Counted from the stretch's first letter, positions 8,901-17,913 are shown. The stretch: 64,000 bases of DNA from Dyella sp. ASV24 (GCF_016428905.1 NZ_JAELTQ010000010.1:1-64000); one strand, 5' to 3'. Numbers and translations are program-made. Notes: generated from the letters alone by a model not told the origin.

Positions 8901-9363
8901 GGAAGGCGAGGCAAGATTGCCATCGATCACCAAGGGCAATGCCGCACCATCGCCGTTGGTGGACCTTGCCGATAGCGCGGGCGCTCAGGTGCTCGTTGAT
9001 GGCGATGCGGTCGCCGCACGCGCGCTCAGTGACAACACCTCCGATACCGAGGCTGTGCTCCGTGGCAGCAAGCCTGCTGTTCAACTGGATCTGAAGCAGC
9101 CGCGGCGGGTGACGATGTACACCCTCACGTCCGCCGCACGCCCCGGAAGTGATCCCGGCGCTTGGAAACTGGAAGGCTCGAACGACGGTGAGCACTGGGT
9201 AACCCTGGACGAACGACGCGGCGAAGGCTTCCCTTGGCGTCAACAGACGCGCGCGTTTGGCCTGGCGCATCCGGGTAGCTACAGCCACTACCGTTGGCAG
9301 GCCGAGCATGTTTCATCGCAGGGTATTGCGCTGTCCGAGATGGAGTGGCTCGGAGCGCCATGA
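5980..9363 (+). CDS. Secreted GH92 family alpha-mannosidase
   Basis: The 1127-residue precursor starts with a signal peptide (residues 1-28, MRKVRMD then a hydrophobic core ending AHSA). GH92 markers follow in order: VDTRRGTNANAHFSRGNNVPAVALPHGFNFW, SHEPSPWMGD, FLYPNEAFENVG, YVNNGLWDTYRTAWPAYALLTP, SSPGYADLMVGTSADVAFADA and GYPGDEDNGEMSAWWVFS near 868-885. The last carries the acid/base Glu and calcium-site residues expected for the family. The C-terminal 110 residues resemble an F5/8-type C (discoidin) carbohydrate-binding domain (WKLEGSNDGEHWVTL). GH92 enzymes are calcium-dependent exo-alpha-mannosidases acting on N-glycans or yeast mannan. I chose ATG 5980, after GTAGGGG, over a TTG at 5941, because it gives a clean signal peptide. 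Confidence 0.9.
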   Translation: MRKVRMDMSRCMLGVAISLSLAGVAHSAATTPGFATSFEAGDAQPVSASVQGWRMSVVPGPGKEESLTSRPGAGFTGIRSLRYDADAVTEARERRATLYRLKQPVTASTHLSYVVLPADASGQARGYAQYVAVDLVFADGTRLSALNVMDQHRVHASAAAQGSSRVLHDNQWNALDIDVGAVAAGKTVVAMELVEDAPKGTEAFHGYLDDLRLVDVAPARADAAPNTFVDTRRGTNANAHFSRGNNVPAVALPHGFNFWTPTTQAGSDWIYQYQDRNGADNHPRIQAFALSHEPSPWMGDRQTFQIMPAATASGAPPLDRDARSLGFTHDHEIARADLYQVTFDNGITAAMTPTNHAAMMRFTFTGDRAQLVFDNRNDKGGIELDAEHGSISGYSDVASRLSTGATRLFFYASFDRPVTESGRLSGQGRDHVAAWFGFDTRANKTVTMRIATSLISLDQAKRNLAQEIASDDTFDTVQARAAQRWNEMLGHIEIPGASVGDKVTLYSNLYRLFLYPNEAFENVGTPQHPDYRYASPFSTATGTSTSTQTGARILAGKPYVNNGLWDTYRTAWPAYALLTPKQAGEMIDGFVQQYRDGGWIARWSSPGYADLMVGTSADVAFADAWNKGIRNFDVRSFYQAALKDATVVSDIPGAGRKGIARSVFKGYVDNSTDEGLSWSMAGYLNDFGIAELAQTLSVDHDATDPYAANYADDARYFHSRSLNYIHLFDAATGFFVGRKPDGAWRVDAEHFDPLAWGGDYTETNAWNMAFDGVQDGQGLANLYGGIDGLAKKLDAFSAAGNQFHTGAYGDIIHEMLEARDVRMGQYGHSNQPSHHILYMYDLAGQPWKTQDKVRDALSRLYVGSEIGQGYPGDEDNGEMSAWWVFSAAGFYPLRMGTPTYAIGAPYFPHMIIHLDNGKTIDIRAPEVSDRNRYIQGVTLNGKPYDRSWLSHADLAKGAVLDFRMGDAPSAWGSAEGEARLPSITKGNAAPSPLVDLADSAGAQVLVDGDAVAARALSDNTSDTEAVLRGSKPAVQLDLKQPRRVTMYTLTSAARPGSDPGAWKLEGSNDGEHWVTLDERRGEGFPWRQQTRAFGLAHPGSYSHYRWQAEHVSSQGIALSEMEWLGAP

Positions 9364-9412
9364 CGTTATGAGAATGCACCTTGTGAGCGACTGTCGCACC
9401 ACATCACTCTAA

Positions 9413-9444
9413 AGAAAGGCCACCCATTACTGGGTGGCCTTTCT
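9413..9444. terminator. Bidirectional terminator between convergent genes
   Basis: A perfect 14-bp stem (9413-9426 with 9431-9444) closes a TTAC loop and ends in a pyrimidine-rich CCTTTCT. It sits between the convergent ends of the GH92 gene and the response-regulator gene and can serve both. Confidence 0.75.
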
Positions 9445-9503
9445 ACATGACGATCTGGAGTTGCTGGGCACCTTCTTTGGATGATCAAGGAAGGCGAGTG
9501 CTG

Positions 9504-10199
9504 TCAGCACAGCCCATGCTCATGCGCATAGGTGTAAAGCTCTGGATCATTGCGCAGTCCCAGTTTGTTCATGGCGCTGATCTTCTGGTGACTGATGGTC
9601 TTCACGCTTCGCCCACGTAGACCAGCGATTTCAGAGACGGTACGGCCAGAGGCAAACAGGCGCAGCACTTCGGCCTCACGATCTGTTAACAGCGCCCCCG
9701 GTGAACCGGCATCTCGCCGAGACGACTTCAAAAGTAGCCGCTTGGCATTTGCGCTAACGTAGTTCTCCCCGGCAAGGACGGACTGGAGGGCGGTTGCCAG
9801 CTCGCTCATGCCGTCAGACTTGACGACGACGCCGGCTACGCCGCGCTCATGGATAGCCCGGAGCAGGGCGGAATTGGTGAGCATGGTCAGAACGATGATC
9901 GGCAGCTTGGGTTGCAGATGCCGGATGGCATCAATCATGGCCAGCCCATCCTCTTCGGCTTGGCTTGGCATGTTGAAGTCCGTCACCAAGAGATCGCAAG
10001 ACCCATCTCGCACAAAGTTCATGAGTTCGTCGGCAGTGGATGCTTCGCCGATGACACAGGCTCCATCCAGGCGGCTGGCTTCCATATGGACGCTGCTGCG
10101 GACAATGGGGTGATCATCGGCGATGAAGATTCGTAGGGACATAAGCGACGTACTGCCAGGGGCTTTTGATTTGTAAAAGGATAGCCGTCCAAACAACAT
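9504..10199 (-). CDS. NarL/LuxR-family response regulator (RcsB/EvgA-like)
   Basis: An N-terminal receiver domain starts at RIFIADDHPIVR and has the phospho-acceptor Asp in LVTDFNMP, Thr in IIVLTML and Lys in VVVKSDG. A C-terminal LuxR-type helix-turn-helix follows (LTDREAEVLRLFASGRTVSEIAGLRGRSVKTISHQKISAMNKLG). The pattern is closest to RcsB/EvgA-type regulators. It is divergent from the EvgS/BvgS-like kinase at 10299, its presumed partner through the kinase HPt domain. ATG 10199 has the strong AGGGAGAAGG ribosome site and gives a 19-residue extension. ATG 10142 (MSLRIFIADD) fits family length better but lacks a visible site. Confidence 0.85.
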   Translation of the reverse strand: MLFGRLSFYKSKAPGSTSLMSLRIFIADDHPIVRSSVHMEASRLDGACVIGEASTADELMNFVRDGSCDLLVTDFNMPSQAEEDGLAMIDAIRHLQPKLPIIVLTMLTNSALLRAIHERGVAGVVVKSDGMSELATALQSVLAGENYVSANAKRLLLKSSRRDAGSPGALLTDREAEVLRLFASGRTVSEIAGLRGRSVKTISHQKISAMNKLGLRNDPELYTYAHEHGLC

Positions 10200-10298
10200 G
10201 GGACGCCTTCTCCCTAAGTAATTCGGATAGTTCTCATGGAGGGGTCTTGTTTGCGACTCTTATCCTAAGTCTGGGAGTTAATGACATCCGGAGTGCCT

Positions 10299-13200
10299 AT
10301 GAGTCGCAGTCGTCCTACGGGCAGTACTGAATCGGGCACCTCGTGTCGAAGAGAGCGCGGATGGGGTGCGCTCCGGACCATGCTCAGCGGGCTACTCATG
10401 TTCCTTCTGGCATTTCTTCAGGGCTCCCCAAGTCTTGCTGCCAGTCAGGCGCAAGTGACTCTCACTCCCGCGGAATCGGCGTGGATCGAGGCTCATCCTG
10501 TTATTCAGGTTGGCGTGTTCGCGGGGAATCACTTTCCGCTTGAGGCCTGGGTCGCCGGTGCGCCGGAGGGTGTTGGGGTCGACTACGCCAAACTACTGGC
10601 CAGCCGCGTCGGTCTTCGGCTGCAGTTTCGCCCGTTTACCGATTGGGGGCGCGTGACGTTCGAGGAGTCTGGCGAGCCCATCCCCTTTGATCTCTTGGTG
10701 GGGCAGCCATATGGCAAGAACAGTCGACTTGACTACTTGAAACCGTTTTGGGAATCAGGTTTTGTCATGGTCGCCCGAAAAGGCGATCTGAAGATTCTGG
10801 GGGAAGGGAGTCTAGCTAACGCACGTATCGCCGTAGAAAGAATCGGCAAGTACTACACGCAGCAGGTCAAGGATCACTTTCCGGGCGCCACCATAGTGTT
10901 CGCTGATGATGTCCACGAAGCCATGAACATGGTTGCTGATGGGCAGGCAGACGCATTTATCGGTACGCAGGGGCGGACACGCTGGGCGCTTGCGGAGCGT
11001 GAACGCGACGACTTGGTTATTTTGTCCCTACTGCCCGATATGGGCGTGCTCCGTGTCTCTCCGGCGGTGCCGCATGACCAGCCGATGCTCGCTTCAATCC
11101 TCCGGAAGGCGGAGGCGTCCATCAGCAATGACGAACTAGTCAACTTGAAGGCGCGCTGGGGTCTCAATGCCGACCTGTTGGCACCGATCCCCCACGGCAA
11201 AGGCTTGACCGACGACGACCTGCACTGGCTTGCCGGCCTGGGGCCGATTCGGGTGGGTTACGAGGCTGACCGCTTCCCTTACAGCTTCATGGACAAGGAC
11301 GGTGCTCCGAGTGGCCTCGCGACCGACTATCTGTCCTTGGTCAAGAGCCATCTTGGCTTGCGGCTGGAGTTTGTACCGGCAAGAGACTTGAACGAGCTGC
11401 AGCGTCGTGTGGCCGCTAACGAGATCGACATGGTGGCAGCAGCCATGCCAGCCGACTACGACCCGTCTAGCATGACATTCACCCGCCCCTACGAGCATTT
11501 TCCGGTGGTGATCGTGGCACGCATCAATGGACCCGCTATTGCAGGTCCAGAAGATCTGCGAGGAAAGAAGGCGGCGGTGCGTGAAGAGGCGGGCTTGATC
11601 CAGAACCTGAAGATGCTCATGCCGAAGACTCAGCTTGTACCGGTGGCGAGCAACGACGCTGGACTCTCGTTACTGGAACGTGGTGAGGTCTCGGCCTACA
11701 TCGGAACCTTGCCTGCCATTGATGCATTGATTCGTGATCGCTATGCCGCGACGTTGCGCGTCGTGGCGCCGGCCGGCATGGACCAGGATTTCACCTTTGG
11801 CGTCAGTCGGAACAAGGCCCGGCTTGCCTTGTTGATCGATGGGGTGATCGGAGGGGTGAAGGACAACCAGCGGCAGGCCATGCGTAGCCGATGGTTGCGG
11901 GCAGACTATAACTATGGTGTGCCATGGGGCTGGGTTCTTCTAGGTCTTGCGATCAGCGCGTCCGTCGTCACCATTATTGGAATTGCTTACAAACGAATGC
12001 GTGATGCCGAAGCGCGGGCTCGAGCTTCGGAACAGCGGCTGATCGACACCAATGAAAATCTGCCTGGCGTCGTGATGCGGCTATACATCAACGCGCACGG
12101 GCAGCGCACTTATGAGTATGTCAGTGGACCCACACAGGCCCTGTTCGGCATGTCTCGCGAGGATATCCTTTCGGGCCGTGCCAATTCACTGGATGCCATG
12201 CGAAATGAAGATCGCGATGCGGTGCGCGCACTGGTCGATCAGTTCTATCAATCGCAACACTCGGAGGCCATCGAGTTCCCAATCCATGTTAACGAGCGAA
12301 CCCGCTGGATACGTGCACTCGGTGGTGAGCTGAAGCCGGCTGGGCGGGGTGGCTATTTCTGGAGCGTCTATTGCGCTGACGTGACCACGTTGAAAGAGCA
12401 GGAGCAGGCCCTGTTGGAGGCCAAGGCAACGGCCGAGGCCGCGGTAGCCGCCAAAAGCGCCTTTCTCGCCATGATGAGCCACGAAATCCGCACACCCATG
12501 GCCGGCGTGCTCGGGTTAGTGGAGTTGTTGTCGAAAACGCCACTGAATACCGAACAGGCACATATGGTCGGTATGGTGGAGGATTCTGGAGTGGCTCTAT
12601 TACAGATCCTGGATGACATCCTCGATTTTTCGCGTATCGAGGCGGAGAAATTGGAGCTCGAACCGGAGCCTTTCGATCTTCGTTTGTTAGCGGATAGCGC
12701 TGTGGGCACCTTCGCGGCGCGCGCTCAACAGAAGGCGCTCCAGTTATATCTGGTGTTGGACTGGCGTCTTGCTTCCGAGTATCGAGGCGATGCTAATCGC
12801 ATACGTCAGATCATCAACAACCTCTTGAGCAACGCGTTGAAGTTCACGCTATCGGGCCATGTAAAGCTTCGGATCGACATGGCAAGTGAAGTCGCGGGCG
12901 GGCAGCGACTGCGATTCATCGTCTCTGATACAGGAGTTGGTATTTCGCCCGACCAACTGGCCCGGTTGTTTCAGCCATTCACACAGGCGGAGGCTTCAAC
13001 GACACGTCGTTTTGGCGGCACAGGGCTGGGCCTTAGCATCTGTCGCCGCTTGGCTCACATGATGGGCGGTACTGTTCAATTGAGCAGTGAGGAAGGTGGC
13101 GGCACACGCGCCGTGTTCGAAGTGACGCTCCCCGTTCTTCAGGGCCCATCAACCCTTCCTGATATGGACGGAAAGCGCGCATTGGTCTGCACACGCGATG

Positions 13201-14231
13201 CGATCATCGAGAGAGAGCTGGCCAATGCTCTTTCATCCATGGGGTTGGCTGTCATGGAGGTCGATGCCGAAGATGTCGCCGAGTTTACCTCGGGGGATCT
13301 GGATCTCTTTATCGCGGATACGTCACTCATCCGGCGGGAAGTGAGTGTTGCGGGCGCGCCGACTATTCACCTGTACCCGGATACCGATCCCCGCGGATTC
13401 TACGTGGACGACGGAAGAATCATGCTGTGCGGGAGCCCGTTACTGTGGCGATCGGTGACGGATGCCTGTCGCATGGCATTGGGGCTTCTCGACGAGCGCA
13501 GGCCCGCCCTAGTTGCCAAGGCGGCGGGCGCGCAAGGAGTGCGGGTTCTTGTCGCCGAAGATCATCCCATCAACCGTGCGGTGATTGATCGGCAGCTTGA
13601 TCTTCTTGGGTATGAGCATGTCGTCGTCGAGGATGGCCTGCGTGCATGGGATGCACTGACGACCGATCATTTCGATGTGCTTATCACTGATTGCCACATG
13701 CCGGTGCTGGATGGCTACGCACTGACGTACCGAATTCGCGAGGTTGAAGCGGGCACTCAACGGCACCTCCCCATCATTGCGCTGTCAGCCAGCGCCTTGC
13801 CGGAGCAAGTGGAGAAGTGCCGAAGTGCTGGCATGGACGACTTTCTGGCTAAGCCTGTTCAACTGGATGCACTGAGAGCAAAGGTCGAGGCGGTATTGGG
13901 CGGCGAGGCGATCGTCCCGGCGTCGTCGGGTCAAGACAAGCTGTCGTACCTGGCTGGAATATTCGGTTCGGAAGCTCAGTTAAAGAATCTACTCGAGGGT
14001 CTACTGGCAACAGGGCAGGCCGACATCGCCAAACTGGATTCAGCCATCGTCATGGGCGATACCGAGCAACAACATGCTCTTATTCATCGCCTGGTGGGCT
14101 CCCTGCGACTGATCGATCCTGGAACGCTTGAGTCCAACGAACAGGAAACGTCATCACAACGCCGTGACGCCATTGTTCGGCAGCTCGAAGAGATTCAGAC
14201 ACTGGTTGAACAATTGCACATGCGTGCCTGA
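10299..14231 (+). CDS. BvgS/EvgS-like unorthodox hybrid sensor histidine kinase
   Basis: The 1310-residue membrane protein has an N-terminal hydrophobic segment (GLLMFLLAFLQGSPSLAA) and two periplasmic SBP_bac_3 (Venus-flytrap) domains beginning at HPVIQVGVFAG and LGPIRVGYEAD. A transmembrane helix lies near 545-565 (WVLLGLAISASVVTIIGIAY), then a PAS region, a HisKA domain with MMSHEIRTPM (His about 727) and a HATPase with NLLSNALKFT, DTGVGIS and GGTGLGLSICRRL. A receiver domain (LITDCHMP, Asp about 1130) and a C-terminal HPt-like segment (HALIHRLVGS) complete the phosphorelay. Such kinases sense small ligands or acid/redox state. The ligand here is unknown. ATG 10299 has GGAG five bases upstream. 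ATG 10281, six codons earlier, is less well spaced. Confidence 0.9.
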   Translation: MSRSRPTGSTESGTSCRRERGWGALRTMLSGLLMFLLAFLQGSPSLAASQAQVTLTPAESAWIEAHPVIQVGVFAGNHFPLEAWVAGAPEGVGVDYAKLLASRVGLRLQFRPFTDWGRVTFEESGEPIPFDLLVGQPYGKNSRLDYLKPFWESGFVMVARKGDLKILGEGSLANARIAVERIGKYYTQQVKDHFPGATIVFADDVHEAMNMVADGQADAFIGTQGRTRWALAERERDDLVILSLLPDMGVLRVSPAVPHDQPMLASILRKAEASISNDELVNLKARWGLNADLLAPIPHGKGLTDDDLHWLAGLGPIRVGYEADRFPYSFMDKDGAPSGLATDYLSLVKSHLGLRLEFVPARDLNELQRRVAANEIDMVAAAMPADYDPSSMTFTRPYEHFPVVIVARINGPAIAGPEDLRGKKAAVREEAGLIQNLKMLMPKTQLVPVASNDAGLSLLERGEVSAYIGTLPAIDALIRDRYAATLRVVAPAGMDQDFTFGVSRNKARLALLIDGVIGGVKDNQRQAMRSRWLRADYNYGVPWGWVLLGLAISASVVTIIGIAYKRMRDAEARARASEQRLIDTNENLPGVVMRLYINAHGQRTYEYVSGPTQALFGMSREDILSGRANSLDAMRNEDRDAVRALVDQFYQSQHSEAIEFPIHVNERTRWIRALGGELKPAGRGGYFWSVYCADVTTLKEQEQALLEAKATAEAAVAAKSAFLAMMSHEIRTPMAGVLGLVELLSKTPLNTEQAHMVGMVEDSGVALLQILDDILDFSRIEAEKLELEPEPFDLRLLADSAVGTFAARAQQKALQLYLVLDWRLASEYRGDANRIRQIINNLLSNALKFTLSGHVKLRIDMASEVAGGQRLRFIVSDTGVGISPDQLARLFQPFTQAEASTTRRFGGTGLGLSICRRLAHMMGGTVQLSSEEGGGTRAVFEVTLPVLQGPSTLPDMDGKRALVCTRDAIIERELANALSSMGLAVMEVDAEDVAEFTSGDLDLFIADTSLIRREVSVAGAPTIHLYPDTDPRGFYVDDGRIMLCGSPLLWRSVTDACRMALGLLDERRPALVAKAAGAQGVRVLVAEDHPINRAVIDRQLDLLGYEHVVVEDGLRAWDALTTDHFDVLITDCHMPVLDGYALTYRIREVEAGTQRHLPIIALSASALPEQVEKCRSAGMDDFLAKPVQLDALRAKVEAVLGGEAIVPASSGQDKLSYLAGIFGSEAQLKNLLEGLLATGQADIAKLDSAIVMGDTEQQHALIHRLVGSLRLIDPGTLESNEQETSSQRRDAIVRQLEEIQTLVEQLHMRA

Positions 14232-14264
14232 CTGGCAGTTCGGCGTTTGCGATTGTTGCCTGAG

Positions 14265-14290
14265 TCGTATCTTCGGCTCGATAGATACGA
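14265..14290. repeat. Inverted repeat after the sensor kinase gene
   Basis: TCGTATCT (14265-14272) and AGATACGA (14283-14290) form a perfect 8-bp stem with a 10-base loop. No U-tract follows, so it may be a weak terminator for the kinase gene or an operator for the BON gene 96 bases downstream. Confidence 0.35.
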
Positions 14291-14385
14291 ACTGGTTGGC
14301 GGCAATATAAGGTGCACGTTCGATTCACAAGCCGCAGCAATTAATACGCAGGGTCGAAACGAATGCTTACGTCATAGGAGCAGAT

Positions 14386-14712
14386 ATGAGGCTTCGAATG
14401 TTTGCTGGTCTGGCTTTGTTCGCGGCAGGACATGTCCTGGCATTTCAGGTGGCGCCGACACCTATGCATCAGGCCGCTTCTCAGGTGCACAGTTCCGCAG
14501 ATGCACAATTGCAGGCCTCCGTTAGACGTGCCATTGCGAACGATGCATCGCTCTCGGACTTGGGGCATCAGGTCGTTGTCATTGTCTCGGATGGCGCAGT
14601 GGTGCTTCGTGGTCGTGTCAAGGATGATGCAGAAAAATCCAGGATCGATTCGCTCGTGCGAAATGTGAACGGTGTGAAGGAAGTGACCGACGAACTTGAT
14701 GTGAAGCAATAG
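14386..14712 (+). CDS. BON domain periplasmic protein
   Basis: The 108-residue protein has a signal peptide (MRLRMFAGLALFAAGHVLAF) and one BON domain from about residue 38 (LQASVRRAIANDASLSDLG, VVVIVSDGAVVLRGRVKDDAEKSRIDSLVRNVNGVKEVTDELDV). The last part is the hallmark glycine-containing hairpin and helix of the OsmY/BON fold. BON domains bind phospholipid or envelope surfaces and are often stress-induced. ATG follows AGGAG at ideal spacing. It is a single-BON, OsmY-like protein, not a secretin or mechanosensitive-channel fusion. Confidence 0.85.
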   Translation: MRLRMFAGLALFAAGHVLAFQVAPTPMHQAASQVHSSADAQLQASVRRAIANDASLSDLGHQVVVIVSDGAVVLRGRVKDDAEKSRIDSLVRNVNGVKEVTDELDVKQ

Positions 14713-14886
14713 GTGCCGTTTTCCGCTCGTTAGGAAGGCGAGGCGTGGGTCAGCCTTCACTTACATTCAGCTGGCGTGAGCTTTCAAGGTGAAGCGATTG
14801 CGATAGATACATCGCTGCCGGCATGCTAAGAGAGCTGCCATAGCCTCACGGCGCAATCGTTGTTTTCGCCCCAAGGGAGTCAATCT

Positions 14887-15078
14887 GTGTCCAGTAGCCC
14901 ACCTGACGGTCTTCCTAGATACCGCCTACTCACTGGCAAGGACGATGCTTCGTTCTGTCACAGAGTGTCCGAGGCGCTCTCGCTGGGTTACGAGCTCTAC
15001 GGTTCTCCTTCGGCCACCTTCAACGGTCAGCATGTAGTCGTGGCGCAAGCCATTCTTTGGCCGGATGACGACAAGTAG
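14887..15078 (+). CDS. DUF1737 domain protein
   Basis: The 63-residue cytosolic protein contains YRLLTGKDDASFCHRVSEALSLGYELYGSPSATFNG, the complete DUF1737 signature, and ends AQAILWPDDDK. The GTG start at 14887 has AAGGGAG seven bases upstream and is preferred over an upstream TTG at 14860. The family is widespread and small, with no known activity. Confidence 0.8.
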   Translation: MSSSPPDGLPRYRLLTGKDDASFCHRVSEALSLGYELYGSPSATFNGQHVVVAQAILWPDDDK

Positions 15079-15243
15079 CGTCTTCACGAGGCACGGGTAT
15101 GGGCAAACGTTCGCCAGATGCTGTTGGTGGCAGTGATCTCCATAAGAGTGCGATGAGATAGCCAGCGCCCAGCGGCGCATGAGTCCGCGTGTCGATTTGT
15201 CACAGCTCGCCCGGGCTGTTGTCAGCGATTCCACCGTGCCATC

Positions 15244-15660
15244 ATGTCGCAAGTTTTTGTGGGGTTTGGCATGGATCGTGGACGCGCTCGGCGAAAGCTT
15301 ATCGCTTGGCTCGCCTTGTTGGCGACATGCCTGCTGGTGGTTGCACCCAGCGTTTCCCGAGTTGCCATGGCAGCTCCCATGGCGATGTCCATGGAAGCCA
15401 TGTGCGGTGAGAGTCAACACGCGGCCCCGCATTCCAGTAGAGATCACCACCACGCCGACGTGTTTGACGCGTGTGCCTACTGCGCACTCGTATCGCACGG
15501 CACCATTTCCTCCGGCGTGCTGGCTTTCTTTGTTCCGGTCATTCCGTCTGCAGACCTCGCCGCGTCAACCACATTGCCGATCGGCAGGGCGCTCCTCGTG
15601 CAGCGCCGGCCCGCGCGCGGGCCTCCATCCTGGCTCGTGAGCGGTTTCGCTGACCGCTAA
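15244..15660 (+). CDS. DUF2946 family protein
   Basis: The 138-residue protein has an N-terminal hydrophobic segment (KLIAWLALLATCLLVVAPSVSRVAMA), then Met-, Cys- and His-rich sequence (MAMSMEAMCGES, HSSRDHHHADVFDACAYC) and a second hydrophobic stretch (VLAFFVPVIPSA). The ACAYC pair and His cluster are typical of DUF2946 proteins, which usually accompany copper genes. An OprC-like copper receptor follows after 156 bases, so a copper-related role in the periplasm is likely. Start choice is uncertain: ATG 15271 (MDRGRARRKL) is an alternative. Metal binding is inferred from composition only. Confidence 0.7.
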   Translation: MSQVFVGFGMDRGRARRKLIAWLALLATCLLVVAPSVSRVAMAAPMAMSMEAMCGESQHAAPHSSRDHHHADVFDACAYCALVSHGTISSGVLAFFVPVIPSADLAASTTLPIGRALLVQRRPARGPPSWLVSGFADR

Positions 15661-15816
15661 GTCAGCGCACCTCGCGACATTCCAACGCTCTTTATTCCCG
15701 GACTCATTGTGCGGCCGGCGCGTTCGCGCGCGCGGTACGTCTGGCGCGCGAGCGTCGGATGGCGTGCGCCTGCCTGACGCCAGGCGATCGTCGGCCCCAT
15801 CAAGGACATCGACACC

Positions 15817-17913
15817 ATGAATACTTATTTCTTTCACTCCACCGTCTCGCGCTGCGCGTTGACGGTGGCCATGGGTATCGTGCTTGGCCGTACGGCGCAC
15901 GCCGGCGACGTAGATTTTGCGACGACACTCACGCCCGTCGTGGTAACAGCGACCATGCAGGACAGCCCGCTCACGGTCGTCGTGGATCCCAAGAAGCCGC
16001 GGCAGCCCGTGCCCGCCAGCGACGGCGCTGATTTCCTCAAAAGCATTCCAGGCTTTTCCACTATCCGCAAAGGTGGCAGCAATGGCGATCCGCTGCTGCG
16101 TGGCATGAGCGGGTCGCGGCTGAATATCCTTATCGATGGGGGCATGATTGCGGGCGGTTGTCCCTCGCGAATGGATCCGCCGACGGCATATATCGCACCT
16201 CAGCTCTTCGATCGTGTCACGATCATCAAAGGCCCGGAAACCGTGCTTTACGGACCGGGAAATTCAGCGGGTGTCGTGCTGTTCGATCGTGACTTCAAGC
16301 GTTATACCCAATCGACGCTCGATGGTGATGCAAGCGTCCTGTTCGGCTCGGCAGGTCGAAACGATCAGAATTTGGATCTACGGGCCGGCGACACCACGGG
16401 CTACATCGGCATCAGTACCAACCACACGCATTCGCAGGATTACAAAGACGGCAATGGGAACCGCGTCCACTCTCAGGACGACCGCTGGAACGCGGATGCA
16501 ACTGTCGGGTGGACGCCCACCGACAACACGCAGATAGAGTTGACGGCAGGCAAGGGCAACGGCCAGGCGGCCTATGCGTTCAGCGGCATGGATGGCGCAC
16601 AGTTCCTACGCGAAAGCGTGGCGCTGAAATGGACCCAGGAGCACCTGACCACGCACTGGGACAAGCTAGTGGTGCAGGCATATACCAACTACGCCGACCA
16701 CGTCATGGATAACTACACCCTGCGCGTACCGGACCCCAACAGCATGATGCCCATGGCCATGGCGTCGGATGTGGCTCGCAGAACATCGGGAGGGCGTGTG
16801 GCAGGAACTTGGCGCTGGGACGATGCCCTTGAACTCCAGGGTGGTTTAGACGGTTCGGTCAGCGTGCACGACAACCGAATGGGCGGCCCCCCGGGCAGCA
16901 GGATGGGTTATTACAAAAACAAGCCTCGCGCCCGCGATGCACGCATGCAAGACATCGGTGCATTCGCCGAAGCACGGTGGTTGTTCGCGCCATCACAGCG
17001 CCTTGTCTCCGGCGTCCGCATGGACCGGGCACAGGCGCGCGGATATGCGCTGGGCACGGATTATGGCGATGGCGGCACCATGGCTGGCATGAACCCTATG
17101 CCCTCTATGCCTGCACAGGTGGCGGCCAGCCGTGGCAATACGTTGCCGTCAGGTTTCGTCCGGTACGAACGTGATCTGGCCAGCCAGCCGGCCACGTTCT
17201 ATGCCGGCATCGGTCATGTAGAGCGCTTTCCAGATTACTGGGAGCTGTTCGGCCAACACGTGGAAGGCACACTGCATAGTTTTCATTCGCTCAAGCCCGA
17301 GCGAACCACGCAGTTGGACGTCGGCATGCAGTATCGCGACGATCGCCTCAAAGCCTGGATCTCGGCGTATGCGGGCGTCGTCAATGATTTTATCGTGATG
17401 CACTATCCGGCGAGCGTGATGGACATGGGTTACGCCCGCAATGTACAGACTCGCATTGCAGGAGGTGAGGCCGGTGCAAGTTATGCCATCAATAGTCATT
17501 GGAAGACGGATATTACGCTTGCCTACACCTGGGGTGAAAATCGCACGGAGCATCGTCCGCTTCCACAGATGCCTCCGCTTGATGCGCGCCTGGGTGTGAG
17601 CTACGAAGCATCGCATTGGTCCGTGGGCGCTTTGTGGCGACTAGCCGTCACGCAGAACCGTGTCGCCGAAGGCGAGGGCAACATCGTCGGCCAGGATCTA
17701 GGTCCCAGTGCGGGCTTTGGCGTCTTCTCCCTCAATGGCGCCTACCGCATTGATCGACGTTTTACCCTTAGCACCGGTATCGACAATGTGTTCAACAAGG
17801 CTTACGCCGAGCACGTCAATGCGGCAACTGCCGGGCTGGCTGGTTACGTCAACACTATCCGCGTGAACGAACCGGGGCGCACGTTCTGGCTCAAACTGGA
17901 CGCCAAGCTCTGA
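15817..17913 (+). CDS. TonB-dependent copper receptor (OprC/NosA-like)
   Basis: The 698-residue outer-membrane receptor has an N-terminal signal region, a plug with GADFLKSIPGFSTIRKGGSNGDPLLRGMSGSRLNILIDG and the copper-receptor-type CPSRMDPPTAYIAPQLFDRVTIIKGPETVLYGPGNSAG. The beta-barrel ends in an aromatic-terminated strand (TFWLKLDAKL). The GGCPSRMDPPT segment is diagnostic for the TonB-copper (OprC) family. Met-rich stretches (NSMMPMAMA, MAGMNPMPSMPAQ) fit Cu binding. It probably imports copper or copper complexes with TonB-ExbBD energy. It pairs with the upstream DUF2946 gene. Confidence 0.88.
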   Translation: MNTYFFHSTVSRCALTVAMGIVLGRTAHAGDVDFATTLTPVVVTATMQDSPLTVVVDPKKPRQPVPASDGADFLKSIPGFSTIRKGGSNGDPLLRGMSGSRLNILIDGGMIAGGCPSRMDPPTAYIAPQLFDRVTIIKGPETVLYGPGNSAGVVLFDRDFKRYTQSTLDGDASVLFGSAGRNDQNLDLRAGDTTGYIGISTNHTHSQDYKDGNGNRVHSQDDRWNADATVGWTPTDNTQIELTAGKGNGQAAYAFSGMDGAQFLRESVALKWTQEHLTTHWDKLVVQAYTNYADHVMDNYTLRVPDPNSMMPMAMASDVARRTSGGRVAGTWRWDDALELQGGLDGSVSVHDNRMGGPPGSRMGYYKNKPRARDARMQDIGAFAEARWLFAPSQRLVSGVRMDRAQARGYALGTDYGDGGTMAGMNPMPSMPAQVAASRGNTLPSGFVRYERDLASQPATFYAGIGHVERFPDYWELFGQHVEGTLHSFHSLKPERTTQLDVGMQYRDDRLKAWISAYAGVVNDFIVMHYPASVMDMGYARNVQTRIAGGEAGASYAINSHWKTDITLAYTWGENRTEHRPLPQMPPLDARLGVSYEASHWSVGALWRLAVTQNRVAEGEGNIVGQDLGPSAGFGVFSLNGAYRIDRRFTLSTGIDNVFNKAYAEHVNAATAGLAGYVNTIRVNEPGRTFWLKLDAKL

